Shown in pieces: positions 11,899-23,614 of a stretch of DNA of 64,000 nt (its first letter is position 1; the number at the start of each line of letters is the position of its first letter). Origin of the DNA: Brachynemurus nebulosus (Eukaryota; Arthropoda; Insecta; Neuroptera; Myrmeleontidae). The notes under the pieces are model-generated. The model saw only the letters and a list, made by a program, of their open reading frames with translations. It had not been told where the DNA came from and did no database searches. The position numbers and the translations under genes are program-made. The stretch is taken from the NCBI GenBank assembly GCA_035578155.1, contig JAPWDM010000005.1:36294108-36358107 (forward strand), written 5' to 3'.

Positions 11899-12737
11899 GG
11901 CACCATCACAGTGTAGAATTTTGAAAAGATCAACATTTTTTATAGTACATACAGTTATGCATGTTCTCTCAAAATTTCAAATTGAAATTGGAATTATTAC
12001 GGTCGCTACGACCACGGATCAATGGATTCAGTCTAAATACAAAATTATGTGGATCGGTAGGCGTCTTTTGGCGGGATGTTATACCACTTTACATTTAGTC
12101 TTTCCACAACCAGTGAACATGTAATGTCAATTGTTATCACCACAGTGTCACATTTTTGTTGAAACAATGATTTGAAACAATTTCAAAACAAACTTTAAAC
12201 GTAATTGTCTCGAAATGCCCTTTTTAAAAACGGACCCACTCTCAAAGGAAAAGTTTCCAAGCTATAAGTTTGAAATTTTGACAGAATATCCTTTATTCTA
12301 TTCTCCGTGTTCCTATGGAAGCTTTTTTTTTTGAAGTCTTCCTGTTTTTTCACACGAAAAACTGTTGAAAAAAAGGCCTAAATTCTGTACTTTTTATTCA
12401 AACCGCCGCCATTTTTTCAAATTTGAAAGGAAAAAAAAACTTCCATAGGAACATAGCGGCTTACCTACAGATTGATAATCTATTTGATTTTCTTTCCTAA
12501 TATGAAAACTGGGCCGTAATCGTGGGCATCAATAGCCACCCTTTTTTAAAGACACTTTTTTCAAAAAAATTATAATAATTAGAAAAAAAATAAAAATGAA
12601 TAAAAAATAATATTCTTGTATTGTTAAATAGTGGTATTAATCGTAAAAAAAAATTCATCCCCATTCCCCAATCCTATCCATCCGAAAAAAATTGCGAAAA
12701 TTGACTATTTTTCGGCCGGTCACACTGTGATGGTACC
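11899..12737. mobile_element. TTAA-flanked non-autonomous element
   Basis: Left end TTAA-GGCACCATCACAGTGT (TTAA 11895-11898), right end ACACTGTGATGGTACC-TTAA (12738-12741). A TTAA target points to piggyBac or Kolobok type elements. The 839-bp body has no recognisable transposase; the 83-codon frame crossing the left end is incidental. Confidence 0.72.
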
Positions 12738-12797
12738 TTAATCAAGAATAGAAGGACGAATGTGGGATATGGTATTAAGAAACAAAGAGAACTCTAA

Positions 12798-13263
12798 GGC
12801 CAGGCGCACATTGAGCTGCGTCACGCAGTAAACGCAGGGCAGGGCAGAGTAGAGCAGAGCAGGGCAAAGCAGGAAAGCACGTGTGGTTGAGCGCACATTG
12901 AGACGCGGAAGGGCAACGCAGGTAGGTAGGGCAACGCAGTTTCTGTGACTCTTATTGTAGAACGAGATAGCACGAATTTAAAAGCAGAGCAGAGCAGAGA
13001 AGCACTACATATTTTTCTTCAATTTCTTCAATTGTTTTCATTTCGACGAAATAAAACCAACTAAAACACGAGAACGTATTACAATGTCGCGCAGCATCGC
13101 GCAGTTTCTGTGTCATATTCACGAGTGCTACATCGGTCTCGTGCGACGCAGTGCTGCTCTGCTCTGCTCTACGTTTCAATTTGTGCTGTCCCGTTCTGCA
13201 ACATGGGTCACAGAAACTGCACTGCCCTGCCTGCGTTAACTGCGTCTCAATGTGCGCCCGGCC
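12798..13263. mobile_element. PIF/Harbinger MITE, copy 1
   Basis: Inverted ends GGCC(A/G)GGCGCACATTGAG are flanked by TAA at 12795-12797 and 13264-13266. The interior is unusually GC-rich for the region, with GCAGGGCAGAG-like subrepeats at both ends, which create spurious open frames on both strands. The second copy is at 37547-37849. Confidence 0.8.
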
Positions 13264-13824
13264 TAAAGGTTGTCAAGTTATTCAAGATAATAATAGTGTT
13301 ATTATATCTTTTTTTATCTACCTATTCGGAATTATCTACCTATTCCAAAGAATTTTCCCAGGAATAAATTGTTTTCTAAAAATTTTCTAAATTCTAAATT
13401 GGATAAAAAGTAGTCTATATCCGTCTCTAAAAAGGAGCCTATATCCCCAAGGTCCAAGTCAATTAGTTAAGCTTTTGAGGCGTTAAAGTAAGACAAACAA
13501 ACATACTAACAAACGAAATCATTTTCACATTCCTAATATTAGTTAGTGTAAATACTCGTAAGACGAATATAAAAGAATACGATGTGAAATTTGAATTTGT
13601 GCCGATTTGTTTCCTTTTACGGTACATAAATGAATACATGTTTTATCCTTGTTTTTAACATTTTACGATACGTTTAGTTTTGTTTATCATTTCCACTATG
13701 ATAAAAAGAAGAGTGAGAGAATACATGTTTCAATTTTACAATCCGTCCTGAAAGTTTGGGCTAATTATTTTTACTAGAACAATAATAAAATGCAAATCGG
13801 CAATTGAGATAATAATTATGTCCT

Positions 13825-14201
13825 TAATAGCCAGTTCACATTATTCTAGTCCAATAATCCAGTGAGCTAATCCAGTCCAGTGCTGGACTGGATCATATCG
13901 TTTACATTACTCCAGTCATTCAATGGTCCATTCCAGTCATTCAATTACATTTCAAGAAACAGCAATGCTTATTCACTGTTCAAGCATTGGATTGACCGTC
14001 TACACCATTCCAGTGGCGCTGGAATGGGATAACTGGAATGAAAAGTAGACCGTCAATCCAGTCACTGGACTGGATTGCTTACTGGAATGAATACATTCCG
14101 GTGCATTCCAGTGCCGGTCTATATTATTCCAGTGACATTCCAGCGCTGATTTCGATCACTGTACTGGAATGCTATACTGGGACAATGTGAAGGGGCTATT
14201 A
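13825..14201. mobile_element. MITE built of CCAGT/ACTGG subrepeats
   Basis: The left end TAATAGCCAGTTCACATT mirrors the right end (inverted TAATAGCCCCTTCACATT). The interior is full of TCCAGT and its complement ACTGGA, at irregular spacing. The target duplication is 2-3 bp at most and not clear. Confidence 0.65.
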
Positions 14202-14232
14202 TATTCTTTTTTATAGATGTGACTATTGACAT

Positions 14233-14355
14233 TTAGTCCAAGTAAATTAAATTTTTACGTGCCAAAATTAGTATCTGAAAGGGAAAATATGGAAAAGATA
14301 GGAAAATTGCGTAGAATTCAATTTTTAAATAACTGAATCATTATAGAAATTCCTA
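14233..14355. repeat. Dispersed repeat, copy 2
   Basis: Same family as 4529-4675, same orientation, diverged by substitutions and small indels. It starts at TTTAGTCCAAGTAAATTAAA. Confidence 0.65.
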
Positions 14356-17022
14356 TAAAGCTATAGAACTCTTTAATATCAACAGAATGAGACCAATTTA
14401 ATACAAATTAGTGCATAAGCAAATTAATTAGTGCAAAAGTATCGCCAAAAATCGCAATTTTTCAGTTACTCATATCTTAAGGGAGAAAGCCGGTATGTTC
14501 AATATTTCATATAGTAAACACAAACATGTTTTGAAACTTTACAACCCTTTTTCTCGAAACTACGTTTTTTTTTAATTAGTGGGCGCCATGACTCAGACAA
14601 TTTTTATCCGACTGAATTCTTTTAATTGCAGCGCCTTATTGTTAGATATATGTAGATTATCTATAAAAATATGTACGATTTTTTGATCGATAATAAATTA
14701 ATTAATAATTACATTTTTCAAACAATAAAATTTAAGATCAACTTTTTACCAAATGTGGGAACACAAATTAAATATAACTGCTACAAAATTTGAAAAAAAA
14801 GTTCGTCCTTCTAGGTGCTATCTGGAGATTGTTATTCTGCACAAAGTTACTCTTCTCGGACAAAAATAGTATAACGTTATTTTGTGCCTTAAATCAAAAC
14901 TAATAGTTTATTTAGTAATACTAAAATATAATAAATTAGTCTAAAATATTTTTCCATTCATTTGAATTTCCTCTACATAAAATGTTGAATCTAATTTATT
15001 GCCAGTAATTATTAATAATAATTTTGTAATTAACAGTATCTACGTCTGCCACTGAAATAATTTTTTTATATTTTCAAATGAAATATTGTTTTTTTTTTTT
15101 AATAATTAGTTAAAAATATAATGATAATGAAATCAAAGTACAATACAATTCCAATTTCGCAAATAAATATTTCAATCTTCTGTAAGTTTGATTTTCGAAA
15201 AAATGTTAAAAATCTCAAGTATCAAAGGTTTTGAATGACTAGTCTAGAATTATTTTGATCTAGAAACTAGAAAGATTAGTAGACTTGAGATTCATTATTA
15301 AACCTAAATACGTATACAATTAGTACCGTGAAACCCTCTAACTAAACAATTAATAATTTATTTAATTAAAAAAATTATAAAGTGATACAGCTGCTCCTTC
15401 TTTTGTACGGTGGATAGGGACAGCATATACTTAAAAAATATACTTAAAAACTTCATAAATAGCTATAAAAAGTATAGTTCGATCCAGATCGTAAAAAAAA
15501 GTTTTTTTGTGCGGTGGATCGGGACCACATAAAAAAAGTTTCATCGAAAAAACAACTCAAAACTTAGAAATTTCCTTAGAAGTTGCTTTTATAAACAAGA
15601 TAAAGCATTAATTTACACGTAGGAACATTTTATTTCATTTTTATAATATTATGAAAATTGTGAAAAATACATCTTCTATGAAAAAACTAAACGATGCAAT
15701 AACTTATATTCTTATGCAATGTACTGATTAAATGCTTAAAAACCATTAAAAAGTATTTTTATCAAAAAAAGTTATTATAGTTAACGTTTAAAATTCTTAC
15801 TTTCTTAAGATTTTGATTCACATAATGCATTTTAATGACTATTTTTTTAAAAACCGCATAAAAAAAATCACACAAAAAAGGACTGCATAAAAAAGGTTTA
15901 GCTGTATATCTTTTTACTTTTCCTATAATATTTATTATAATAAACTCTAACTTACTATCCACTGTGGAATTTACAAGTAAACTGCTACAGATAGGTACTT
16001 TTACTTTTTCATACACCTCTATTGTGAACAGGATGAACATTGAACAGGATACCACGAGCTCTGTTAATATACAACATAACAGTAATGAAGGCAAATTAAT
16101 AATTTTAAAAACTCCTCTGTCAGTTTCATCAAATTCTGCACAATAAAGTATGTAATTTCTGATTATATGTATTAAGCGTATTAAGTTTTGCATCCTGCAA
16201 TATTTAAAACACAAAATAATTGGGAGTCTAACTGTACAATGTACATATACACTGTTTTATGTAATCTATTTACTTTATATGATAAGGATTTATTATTTTA
16301 TAATATTATAATTTTCTAAATTATAATTTATAAAATATAATTTTCATTTATCTGCCATATAGCTACATGTATTCTGAAATAAATACGTCGCAAAAAATCG
16401 GTTATCCCATCAAAAAAAAAAAAAACATTTCATGTAAAAATTGTAGCCAAGACCCGCAACCCTTCTAAAAAGCTATGAGGTCTTATGTAAAGCTAAGTAG
16501 GTCTACATCATAACCAAAAAAAATTATAAGACTTAGCTAGTTTGTGAAACTCACAATCAGTTCCAGGAAGCTTAGGGCTTATTATTTATAACTTTTCACA
16601 AACATGAGAAAAAAATTTTTTTATATGTATGATTTTTATAATCTATAGTACCCATATCTTCTTTTTTTTATCTTTTTTTTTTAAATGCCGAGAGTTAAAT
16701 CTGAAAACAAAAGAACCTAATTTCTTAGTGACAAGTAGTGACAGTAGTATTGTCTGTTACTAAATATTACTTTAAAATTTATTTATAATTATTTCAACAA
16801 ATTTACGACTATTGGCTTTTTATAATTTTTAAACACTATTTTGACGCAATATTATTTTAGTTTTTGCTAATAATATCTAATAATAATAAAGTAAAGCAGC
16901 CCTTCAAACTTTTCCTGTTAAAATTTATATGTTCTTAGTTGCTTGAAACAGCCTGTTTATTTAAACATCATGTGATATTTACTATTCATAGACTTTTGAT
17001 TTGATAAAAAAAAAATGTTTTC
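14356..17022. other. AT-rich intergenic DNA
   Basis: No host gene recognised. A 150-codon minus-strand frame (15762-16214) has low-complexity composition and no known motif. A short motif, GTRCGGTGGATNGGGAC, occurs twice (15399-15421, 15511-15532). Confidence 0.4.
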
Positions 17023-17948
17023 TTAACCCATTAGTGACCACAATATTACACGTAATACCGTGGGAAAGTTAACTTTGAGGGAAAATTTCTTAACTTAAAG
17101 GAATCTAAATGAATAAAATAACAATTGGATAACCTTCTTTGAACCTTTCTCTCTCTCCCCGTATATAAATTATCACTAAAAACCTTTCAGCTGAATTTCT
17201 GTAGGAATTTGAAAAAAGGTCTGTAACAAGCGAAACAAGTTACCAAAAATTTTTGCTTTGAATTTAAAAAATATTAAATTTTAATTTAAGAAACCTTAAC
17301 GAAGTGTTAGTAAAATAGATGTTTAAAATATTAAATATGAAATAACTGATAAAAATAAATATTAGAATAAAAAATTTTTGCATAGAAATGAGAGATATTA
17401 TAAAAAATACGCCAGGCCTTTGTGATGGCAAAGTTTTGTTTTATGCTTCGTGTGCCGTTGACGTGTATAAAAACTGTCAAATGTTATACCACATATAATC
17501 TACCTGGGTTATACAAATGTTTTTGTACACGGACTTTTTTGTATTATTCGTTTGTAAAATATGTAAAATTAAATCAGAATATGGTTCAAAATCAAATATT
17601 CAATTAAAATACATATTCTTATTACAGATAATTTCAAGAAATATAAGAAAAATTTATCTCATTTATCTGTGAAAATTCTTCAGTAATTACCGTAATTACC
17701 CACTGATAACTATATTTTTCGAAAAAATATCAAAGTATGTAAAAAATTTGACAAATTTGATATAGAATTTTTGGAATGGAATATTTGTGTAAATGGTGTA
17801 AATAGGATAACCTGGATAACCATATTTTCACACAGTCGGGACATACGTACTTAAAAAAACCAAAATAAATAATTGTCTTCAAAGAATTTGTCTCGAATCC
17901 TGGAGGAAAGAGTTAAAACAGCGATAAATGTGAGAAAACCGGGATATA

Positions 17949-18463
17949 CGTGGGGAGCGCCAAAAGTTCTCGGCCTAACATGATTAAACTTATTTAAAGG
18001 TGACGTAATTTATACTCACAGAAAGTATTAAGTCTCTAGTAATCATAAACGCAGTGGACGAGTTTACATCTGTTTTATTTACATATTCTGTTGTAAAAGT
18101 GTAAACTCAATATGTCGACCGTTTCAAAAATTGAATATCGTGTAGTCATAAAATTTCTAACAAAAGAAGGACAAACTCTAGAAGAAATTAAGGACAGATT
18201 GGATGGTGTATACGGTAAAGCCCGAGTCCCTCAACGACGATGATCGTTCCGGACGTCCGGCAGATTCGATCACTTCCGAAAACATCGCTCTTGTAGAATC
18301 GCTACAAAGAATTTGCTTATTATTATAAAGGCATAGAGATGCTTATCCCACCTTATAATAAGTGTATTGAAGTAGAGGGCGGTTATATAGAAAAATAAAT
18401 TCTTTTCACTGTTCTCTCTGTATTTTTTAATACTCAGGCCGAAAATTTATGGCGCGCCCTACG
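17949..18463. mobile_element. Mariner-family deletion derivative
   Basis: Inverted ends of about 27 bp start CGTGGGGAGCGCC (left) and CGTAGGGCGCGCC (right, inverted), both continuing into ...TCGGCC. They are flanked by TA at 17947-17948 and 18464-18465. The length is about 515 bp, against roughly 1.3 kb for complete mariners, and a transposase 5' fragment lies inside. Confidence 0.82.
18112..18320 (+). pseudogene. Mariner transposase N-terminal fragment
   Basis: The ATG at 18112 opens MSTVSKIEYRVVIKFLTKEG, continuing with QTLEEIKDRLDGVYG. This is the mariner helix-turn-helix domain. After a deletion or frameshift near 18215, another frame gives DDRSGRPADSITSENI, the GRP-containing linker of mariner transposases. 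The DDD catalytic domain is absent. Dead by truncation, consistent with the short element that contains it. Confidence 0.82.
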
Positions 18464-18478
18464 TATAAACACATATTA

Positions 18479-18719
18479 AGGGGCAAATGCCTGAAGGAGT
18501 TACGTGACATTTTTTCAAAAAGTATTTTGTAAAATTTAGAAAGATCCTATGCATGTATTAAAATTTGGTTTTTGGTTTCACTGCGTCCAATAGTTTCGTA
18601 GAAATCCAGTAATAAACATGTGCTATTGCATAGGAAATTATAATATATAAGTAAAAACTTTCAAACGTTTCTACTGTAAAATTATAAGTGTCACATAACT
18701 CCTTTATGCACTTGCCCTT
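18479..18719. mobile_element. Tc1/mariner-like MITE, complete copy
   Basis: 241 bp with about 30-bp inverted ends (left AGGGGCAAATGCCTGAAGGA, right inverted AGGGCAAGTGCATAAAGGA) and flanking TA on both sides. It sits 14 bp from the mariner derivative. A related copy is at 58270-58447. Confidence 0.78.
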
Positions 18720-19488
18720 TATATATACAAAACCCAAAAAAATATTCGTTTCTTTCCAAGGATGTCAATAAAAGTCAGTTTAACAAATTATCTACCATTT
18801 TTTATTAATTGTTTAATTACAAAAAAAGGAAAAAATAGATTCTTCCAAAAATTTATATCAATTATGACATAATTATCACAGTTAATTATAAATAAAGTTA
18901 CCTATTCACATAAAAAATAATCAAGTTATTAAAGCAAAATAAATGATTAATTCTTCTGTTTTGGTAATTATGCAGAAACACAGCTCCACCTGTGTTTGTT
19001 TATACAAAATAATAGTTCGATTTTCATTATAATTATATACTTTCTTAAATGTTTGCTATCATACCGGATTATTTAAAAAAAATATTACAATTGCATACTA
19101 ATATACTGGAAACGTTGGGAAACTTTTGTTAGATATGAAAAAAAAAAATATATTGATAAAAATAAATAGACGAAGGTGCACAGTTGAAACTTAATTTTCG
19201 GTGAAGGGGTAATTAAATATAGTTCCGGTTGTAAGTAATTACCCTTTGCTCGAAAATGAGATTTTAGTGGTGTTCCCTCTCCCGTTTATTTCTATCAGTA
19301 ATATAAATTTTTTCAGATTTAAGAAAAATTTCCTACTTTTTCCAGTACTAGTATCGAGTTGTAGTATTTTTTTTTAAAAACTAATCCGATGTAATACTGA
19401 ACACTAAAAAAAATTATCGAATTTAGACAACTAATTGCTTGATTTTTCTTACCAAAAATAGGTGCAGGTGTGTTTTTGCACAATTACA

Positions 19489-21396
19489 TTAATTTTGAAC
19501 ATGATAATTCAAAAAACAGTTATCAGGGTGTAATCCCACATTACATTTGATGCAAATGTATTTAGTACACGTTCGGCAAAATGCGCATCTTCTTTGAGTG
19601 GCATTTTTATTAACGAAATGATTTATTCCGTCAAAACGGACTTCGCAGCTTACTTTTGAATGATGGCCTTTCACAGTCATGTGTGAAAAATGATTAGCGT
19701 TAAAGTCATGAAGAAGTCCTTCAACAACTAATCGTTGAAATTCTAGAAGAGATATTTTAGGATCTTTACGACGGTATAAAAGCCACAAATTTACAATGGA
19801 CCCATTCAGCATAAATCGGAAATGAGGCCAATACCACTTTTTAGACCGAATAGTTGTTCTATATGCCCCTCTTTGCTGATCGAAAAGATCTACACCACCC
19901 ATTCCGGCATTGTACAATTTTATAATGTAGGGTTGACTTACTGATACTCTCTTTCCTTGCTTACTATTCCAACGAGAGCAACTAGACAAATTTAGAACTA
20001 CATTATCATTAATATTTGTGGCTATAGTAACTATATTATTATCATTCCATCTAGCTAGTGTGATATTATTATCTTTATCTTGTAAAAAATGATGTGATCC
20101 TCGACTAGTATTTTTTAAATCCTTTATAGGTGCTTTTTCAAGCAGATCTTTTCTTATGGTTCCTAAAATTTTATTAGTTAGATACAAATCTATACTTTTA
20201 TTGAAGTATTATGTTACCAATTATATTGATATTTTTTTCTGGGTATTCTTCAAGTAGCGGTAATGATGTAAAGTAGTTGTCACAAAAAATTATAGATCCT
20301 TCTTTAACAATTTCATCAGCTAGTTTTTTACAATATACGTACCATGATAACCTTCATATTTTTCAATCTTTCCTAAAGTAAATAGAAGTAAATGATCAAA
20401 ATCGAATAAATTAAATGACTTATGACAAAGTACCTGCATAAGGGATAAACTTTAGTAAATATCCATCACTAGAAGTCAAACAATAAAATTTAAATCCGAA
20501 TCTTATTGGTTTTCCTCGTATGAATTGTTTCATTTTATGTCGGCCATAATAAGGTTCCATAGCCTCATCTACCGTAAAGCAGGTTGAAGTAGGTGTAGCA
20601 AATTCTAAAAATTTTTCATTTAAGAGCTCAATTAATGGTCTAATCTTATAAAGTTTATCAGCAAAATCAAGTTCATCATTGTTGTTAAAGTGAAGAAACC
20701 GTAGAATAGAATCGAATATGTTTCTTGACATGGAATTGCTTACTAAAAGATTGTAACAATCTGGTTTCAGTTCCCAGTACCTCCGTTTAGATGGAAGTTT
20801 AACATATCCTGATAAGAGTAAAATACCCATAAATTTATATAATTCTTCAACTGAAAGGTTAAATTCAGGTCTATTTTTTGGGTAGCATATCTGTTTGTTT
20901 CGATGCAAATTTTTTCCATTATGTCTACATTAAATAATTCTTTAAAAATATCCGTAGGGGTTTTATCATCTTCCAAAATTGACATTTCAAAGGATGTTTC
21001 GATTCTACTAAAATTAAAATTAGAACCAGAAATTTGTTTATCTGGAGTGACACATTCTGCCCACAATCAATTTTTTTGTTTTTTATTTTGTGAAGAACCG
21101 GTATTTTTAGATATATCTATAAACGTGTTTGTTAGATTTAATTCTGCAGAATTTTCATTATAATTTAATCGAATATCTGGTTTTTGAGCCAAAAGTTTCG
21201 GTCCTAAAGACAGGATAGTGTCTTCTTCATTATCGCTGGGAATATTGTCTTCGTCACTGTTAACACTATCTTCAAATGGTATTAAAATTATATCAATATT
21301 GTTACATTCCGCTATATTCAAATTAACAAAATCTTGGTAAGAAATTTCTCTTAAATATTTCCATGCTTCTTCTGTACTTAAAAGCCTAAAATTCAT
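19489..21396 (-). pseudogene. piggyBac-like transposase, degenerate
   Basis: Read on the minus strand, four open segments line up as one piggyBac (PGBD-type) transposase. The N-terminal part (21067-21396) ends at an in-frame TGA, and reading continues at 21066. A frame change at about 20890-20900 leads into the segment SVEELYKFMGILLLSGYVKL ... VDEAMEPYYGRHKMKQF. The catalytic aspartates are visible: DEAM (about 20567), DNYFTS (about 20279) and GGVDLFDQ (about 19888). The C-terminus is a Cys/His-rich domain with CAFCRTC, CIKC and HPDNCFLNYH. Stops or frame changes lie near 20200 and 20410. The damage is modest, but no uninterrupted protein can be made as read. Confidence 0.85.
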
Positions 21397-22387
21397 AAAA
21401 TAAATAAAATATTAATTTATTAGAAATATAACACTTCGGAATAATTATAATCGATTCTAATTGTTATCATAATATATCTAATTAAAATTATTACAATTGT
21501 TACAATGTGAAAAAAATTGCTTTATTTACAATCTTATCAAACACATATATTTTACTAATATTACTAACCTTTGACCTTCCATGATATAGCATCTATGTAT
21601 AGCATATAAATATAATAAGTTAATAACTAATAAGTAATAATAAATAACTAATAAAAATAAATAAGTAATAATAAATTAATAAAATAAACAGAAAATAAAT
21701 ATGAATCATTTTTTACATGAATCATTTTTTACAATACGCACATGTTACGTAATATCAATAATTCGTTAATGAGAGAAAAGGATAATTAAATATGAATTTA
21801 ATTAGTTAAAGAAGAAAAAAATGTTTAAAATTATTCCCGCGATTTTGCTGTTTTGTATACGCGCGCCATATTTAAAATACCAGTTTAATAAATATATTTT
21901 TTTTTTCATGAGTTTTTGCAAGCTAAACGTAAGTACGAAAATGAGCTTATAATATTTGGAAGAGATTCAATATGAAAATTGCTCTGAACACTGTGAAAAT
22001 TATATTTTCTTAACACAAATGACATGGTATTTGGAAAACACAACTATTTATTTTTAATTAATATAAATACTTACGTTGCATTAATATTAGTTTAAAAAAA
22101 TCCAGAATAATAAAAAATTTATAAGAAAAGATTATTTACCCCTTTTATTTCGTTTTATCATGTACAACCTTATTTACTTTACTTCTGACAAATTTATTTC
22201 AAATTTCCCGCCTAACTTTTTATATACACTACGACCCTGAATATTATATATAATACGGGCCTTTACTCTTATCCTGGGAAGGATACAAGGATCATCTTTA
22301 GGGATTTACTTTATAATCCCATTCTAGATATTTACGTGAAATTTCATCAAAATCTGATCGGTAGAAATAGGAGCGGGATATAATGGG

Positions 22388-23614
22388 TTAAGAATGGAAG
22401 CGATAAGAGAATCCGTAATATGTAGACTGATTGATAAGTGATTGATAACTCACTCAATTTTTTTTTTTTAAATTAAGTAGGTATATAATTTAGAAAGAAA
22501 ATAAAACCTCAATAGATCAAATGCATTGTTTTGTTCAAGATTTTAGTGTTGTTTTGTGGTATTCTATATTGATAAATAATAAACAAATATTTTACTTTCC
22601 AAATACCACTTTTATTTTATAAACTGTTACAATATTGTTTCGAACATTCAGCTGTTCATTTTCAAACAAAAGATGAACAACCAATGATCGAAACATCAAA
22701 CAATATTGTAAAATTTGTAACAACTTACAAAAAAGCGGTATTTTTCAAAGTAAAATATTTGTTAATTACATATTTACATTTTCTTATTAACAAAATGTGT
22801 TGCTATTTACATATACAGAAACAGAATCAATTTACTAGACTATACTATTGTGCTATTTACTATACTATTGTGCCTTACCCAGAGAAAAATGTCACGTTAC
22901 GTAATGTAACGGAGCTTAGGCCGTTACAAACCAAAGGACTATGAAATTAACGCGCGTTTTGAAATTTAATATCATTAAGCAATATTTGTCGTGTCTGCCA
23001 CCGTCCGCCATACGTGTCTGTGAGTTCAGTGTCTGTAGATATGAATGAACTTTTAGAAAAAAATTATTATTATGATTTTCAGTCGGTATGAAATGACTTG
23101 CTCAAATGTAACGCTGCCTCCCGTGCTATATGTTTATAGAAAACGCTACCTCTCGTACTATATACAGAAATACATACATATTTTAAACATGTTTTATATC
23201 GGTACAGGTAATGACATCTATGTATGTAAAGTGAGTTTGTAAACAGTGTTCTATAATTATATGTACTAAAATAATACAGAGGCATCGAGGCATCTGTTGT
23301 AGCCACAGAATATTGTTGTACCTACAAGCCAATTTTTAAGCCAATTTCGCTGTAGGTATTAGAATTAAAAATTCTTTTTACTAATTTGAAGTAACTATCT
23401 AAAAATTATCATTTCAAATTTTTTTTACCGCTCGAGAATTCAATTTTAATAAGAACAAAAAAAAATGCTCCTTAATTTTCTGTAGACTCAAATCATTTAT
23501 TTATTAAGTTTAGTTAATTTTTAATAAATTATATACGTTTTCATTTATAATTTTTTGGCATTCAACAATACTATAGGTAGGTAGCTAGTACTAGTCTGAC
23601 AGAAAACTCTAGAC
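22388..23614. other. Intergenic DNA with a foldback element
   Basis: Apart from the foldback at 22566-22766 I see no gene or element; the 75-86 codon frames lack recognisable features. Confidence 0.4.
22566..22766. repeat. Foldback element, TTTTACTTT.CAAATACCAC family, copy 1
   Basis: The left arm (AACAAATATTTTACTTT onward, including ACCACTTTTATT and ACAATATTGTTTCGA) is mirrored by the right arm ending AAAGTAAAATATTTGTT, around a short loop near 22655. Terminal sequence matches the foldback at 61928-62095. Confidence 0.65.

Larger units (their letters stand above)
17027..22387. mobile_element. Possible degenerate piggyBac-like element with nested insertions
   Basis: TTAA-CCCATTAGTGACC at the left (TTAA 17023-17026) and, inverted, TTAA-CCCATTATATCCC at the right (TTAA 22388-22391) enclose the piggyBac-type transposase at 19489-21396. 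Each end also has a GC-capped TATTA..TAATA palindrome (about 17039-17066 and 22229-22260). A mariner derivative and a MITE lie inside, which would explain the 5.4-kb span. The boundary assignment is tentative; the transposase is not. Confidence 0.5.

Noticed and set aside
11873..12124. 83-codon plus-strand frame
   Set aside because: Crosses the left end of the TTAA-flanked element; no motif.
12952..13390. Overlapping frames on both strands with many Cys/Leu residues
   Set aside because: They lie in or across the GC-rich PIF MITE and arise from its CAGGGCAG subrepeats.
15762..16214. 150-codon minus-strand frame
   Set aside because: Longest non-transposon frame outside slowmo, but composition equals background, no known motif and an overlapping frame on the other strand.
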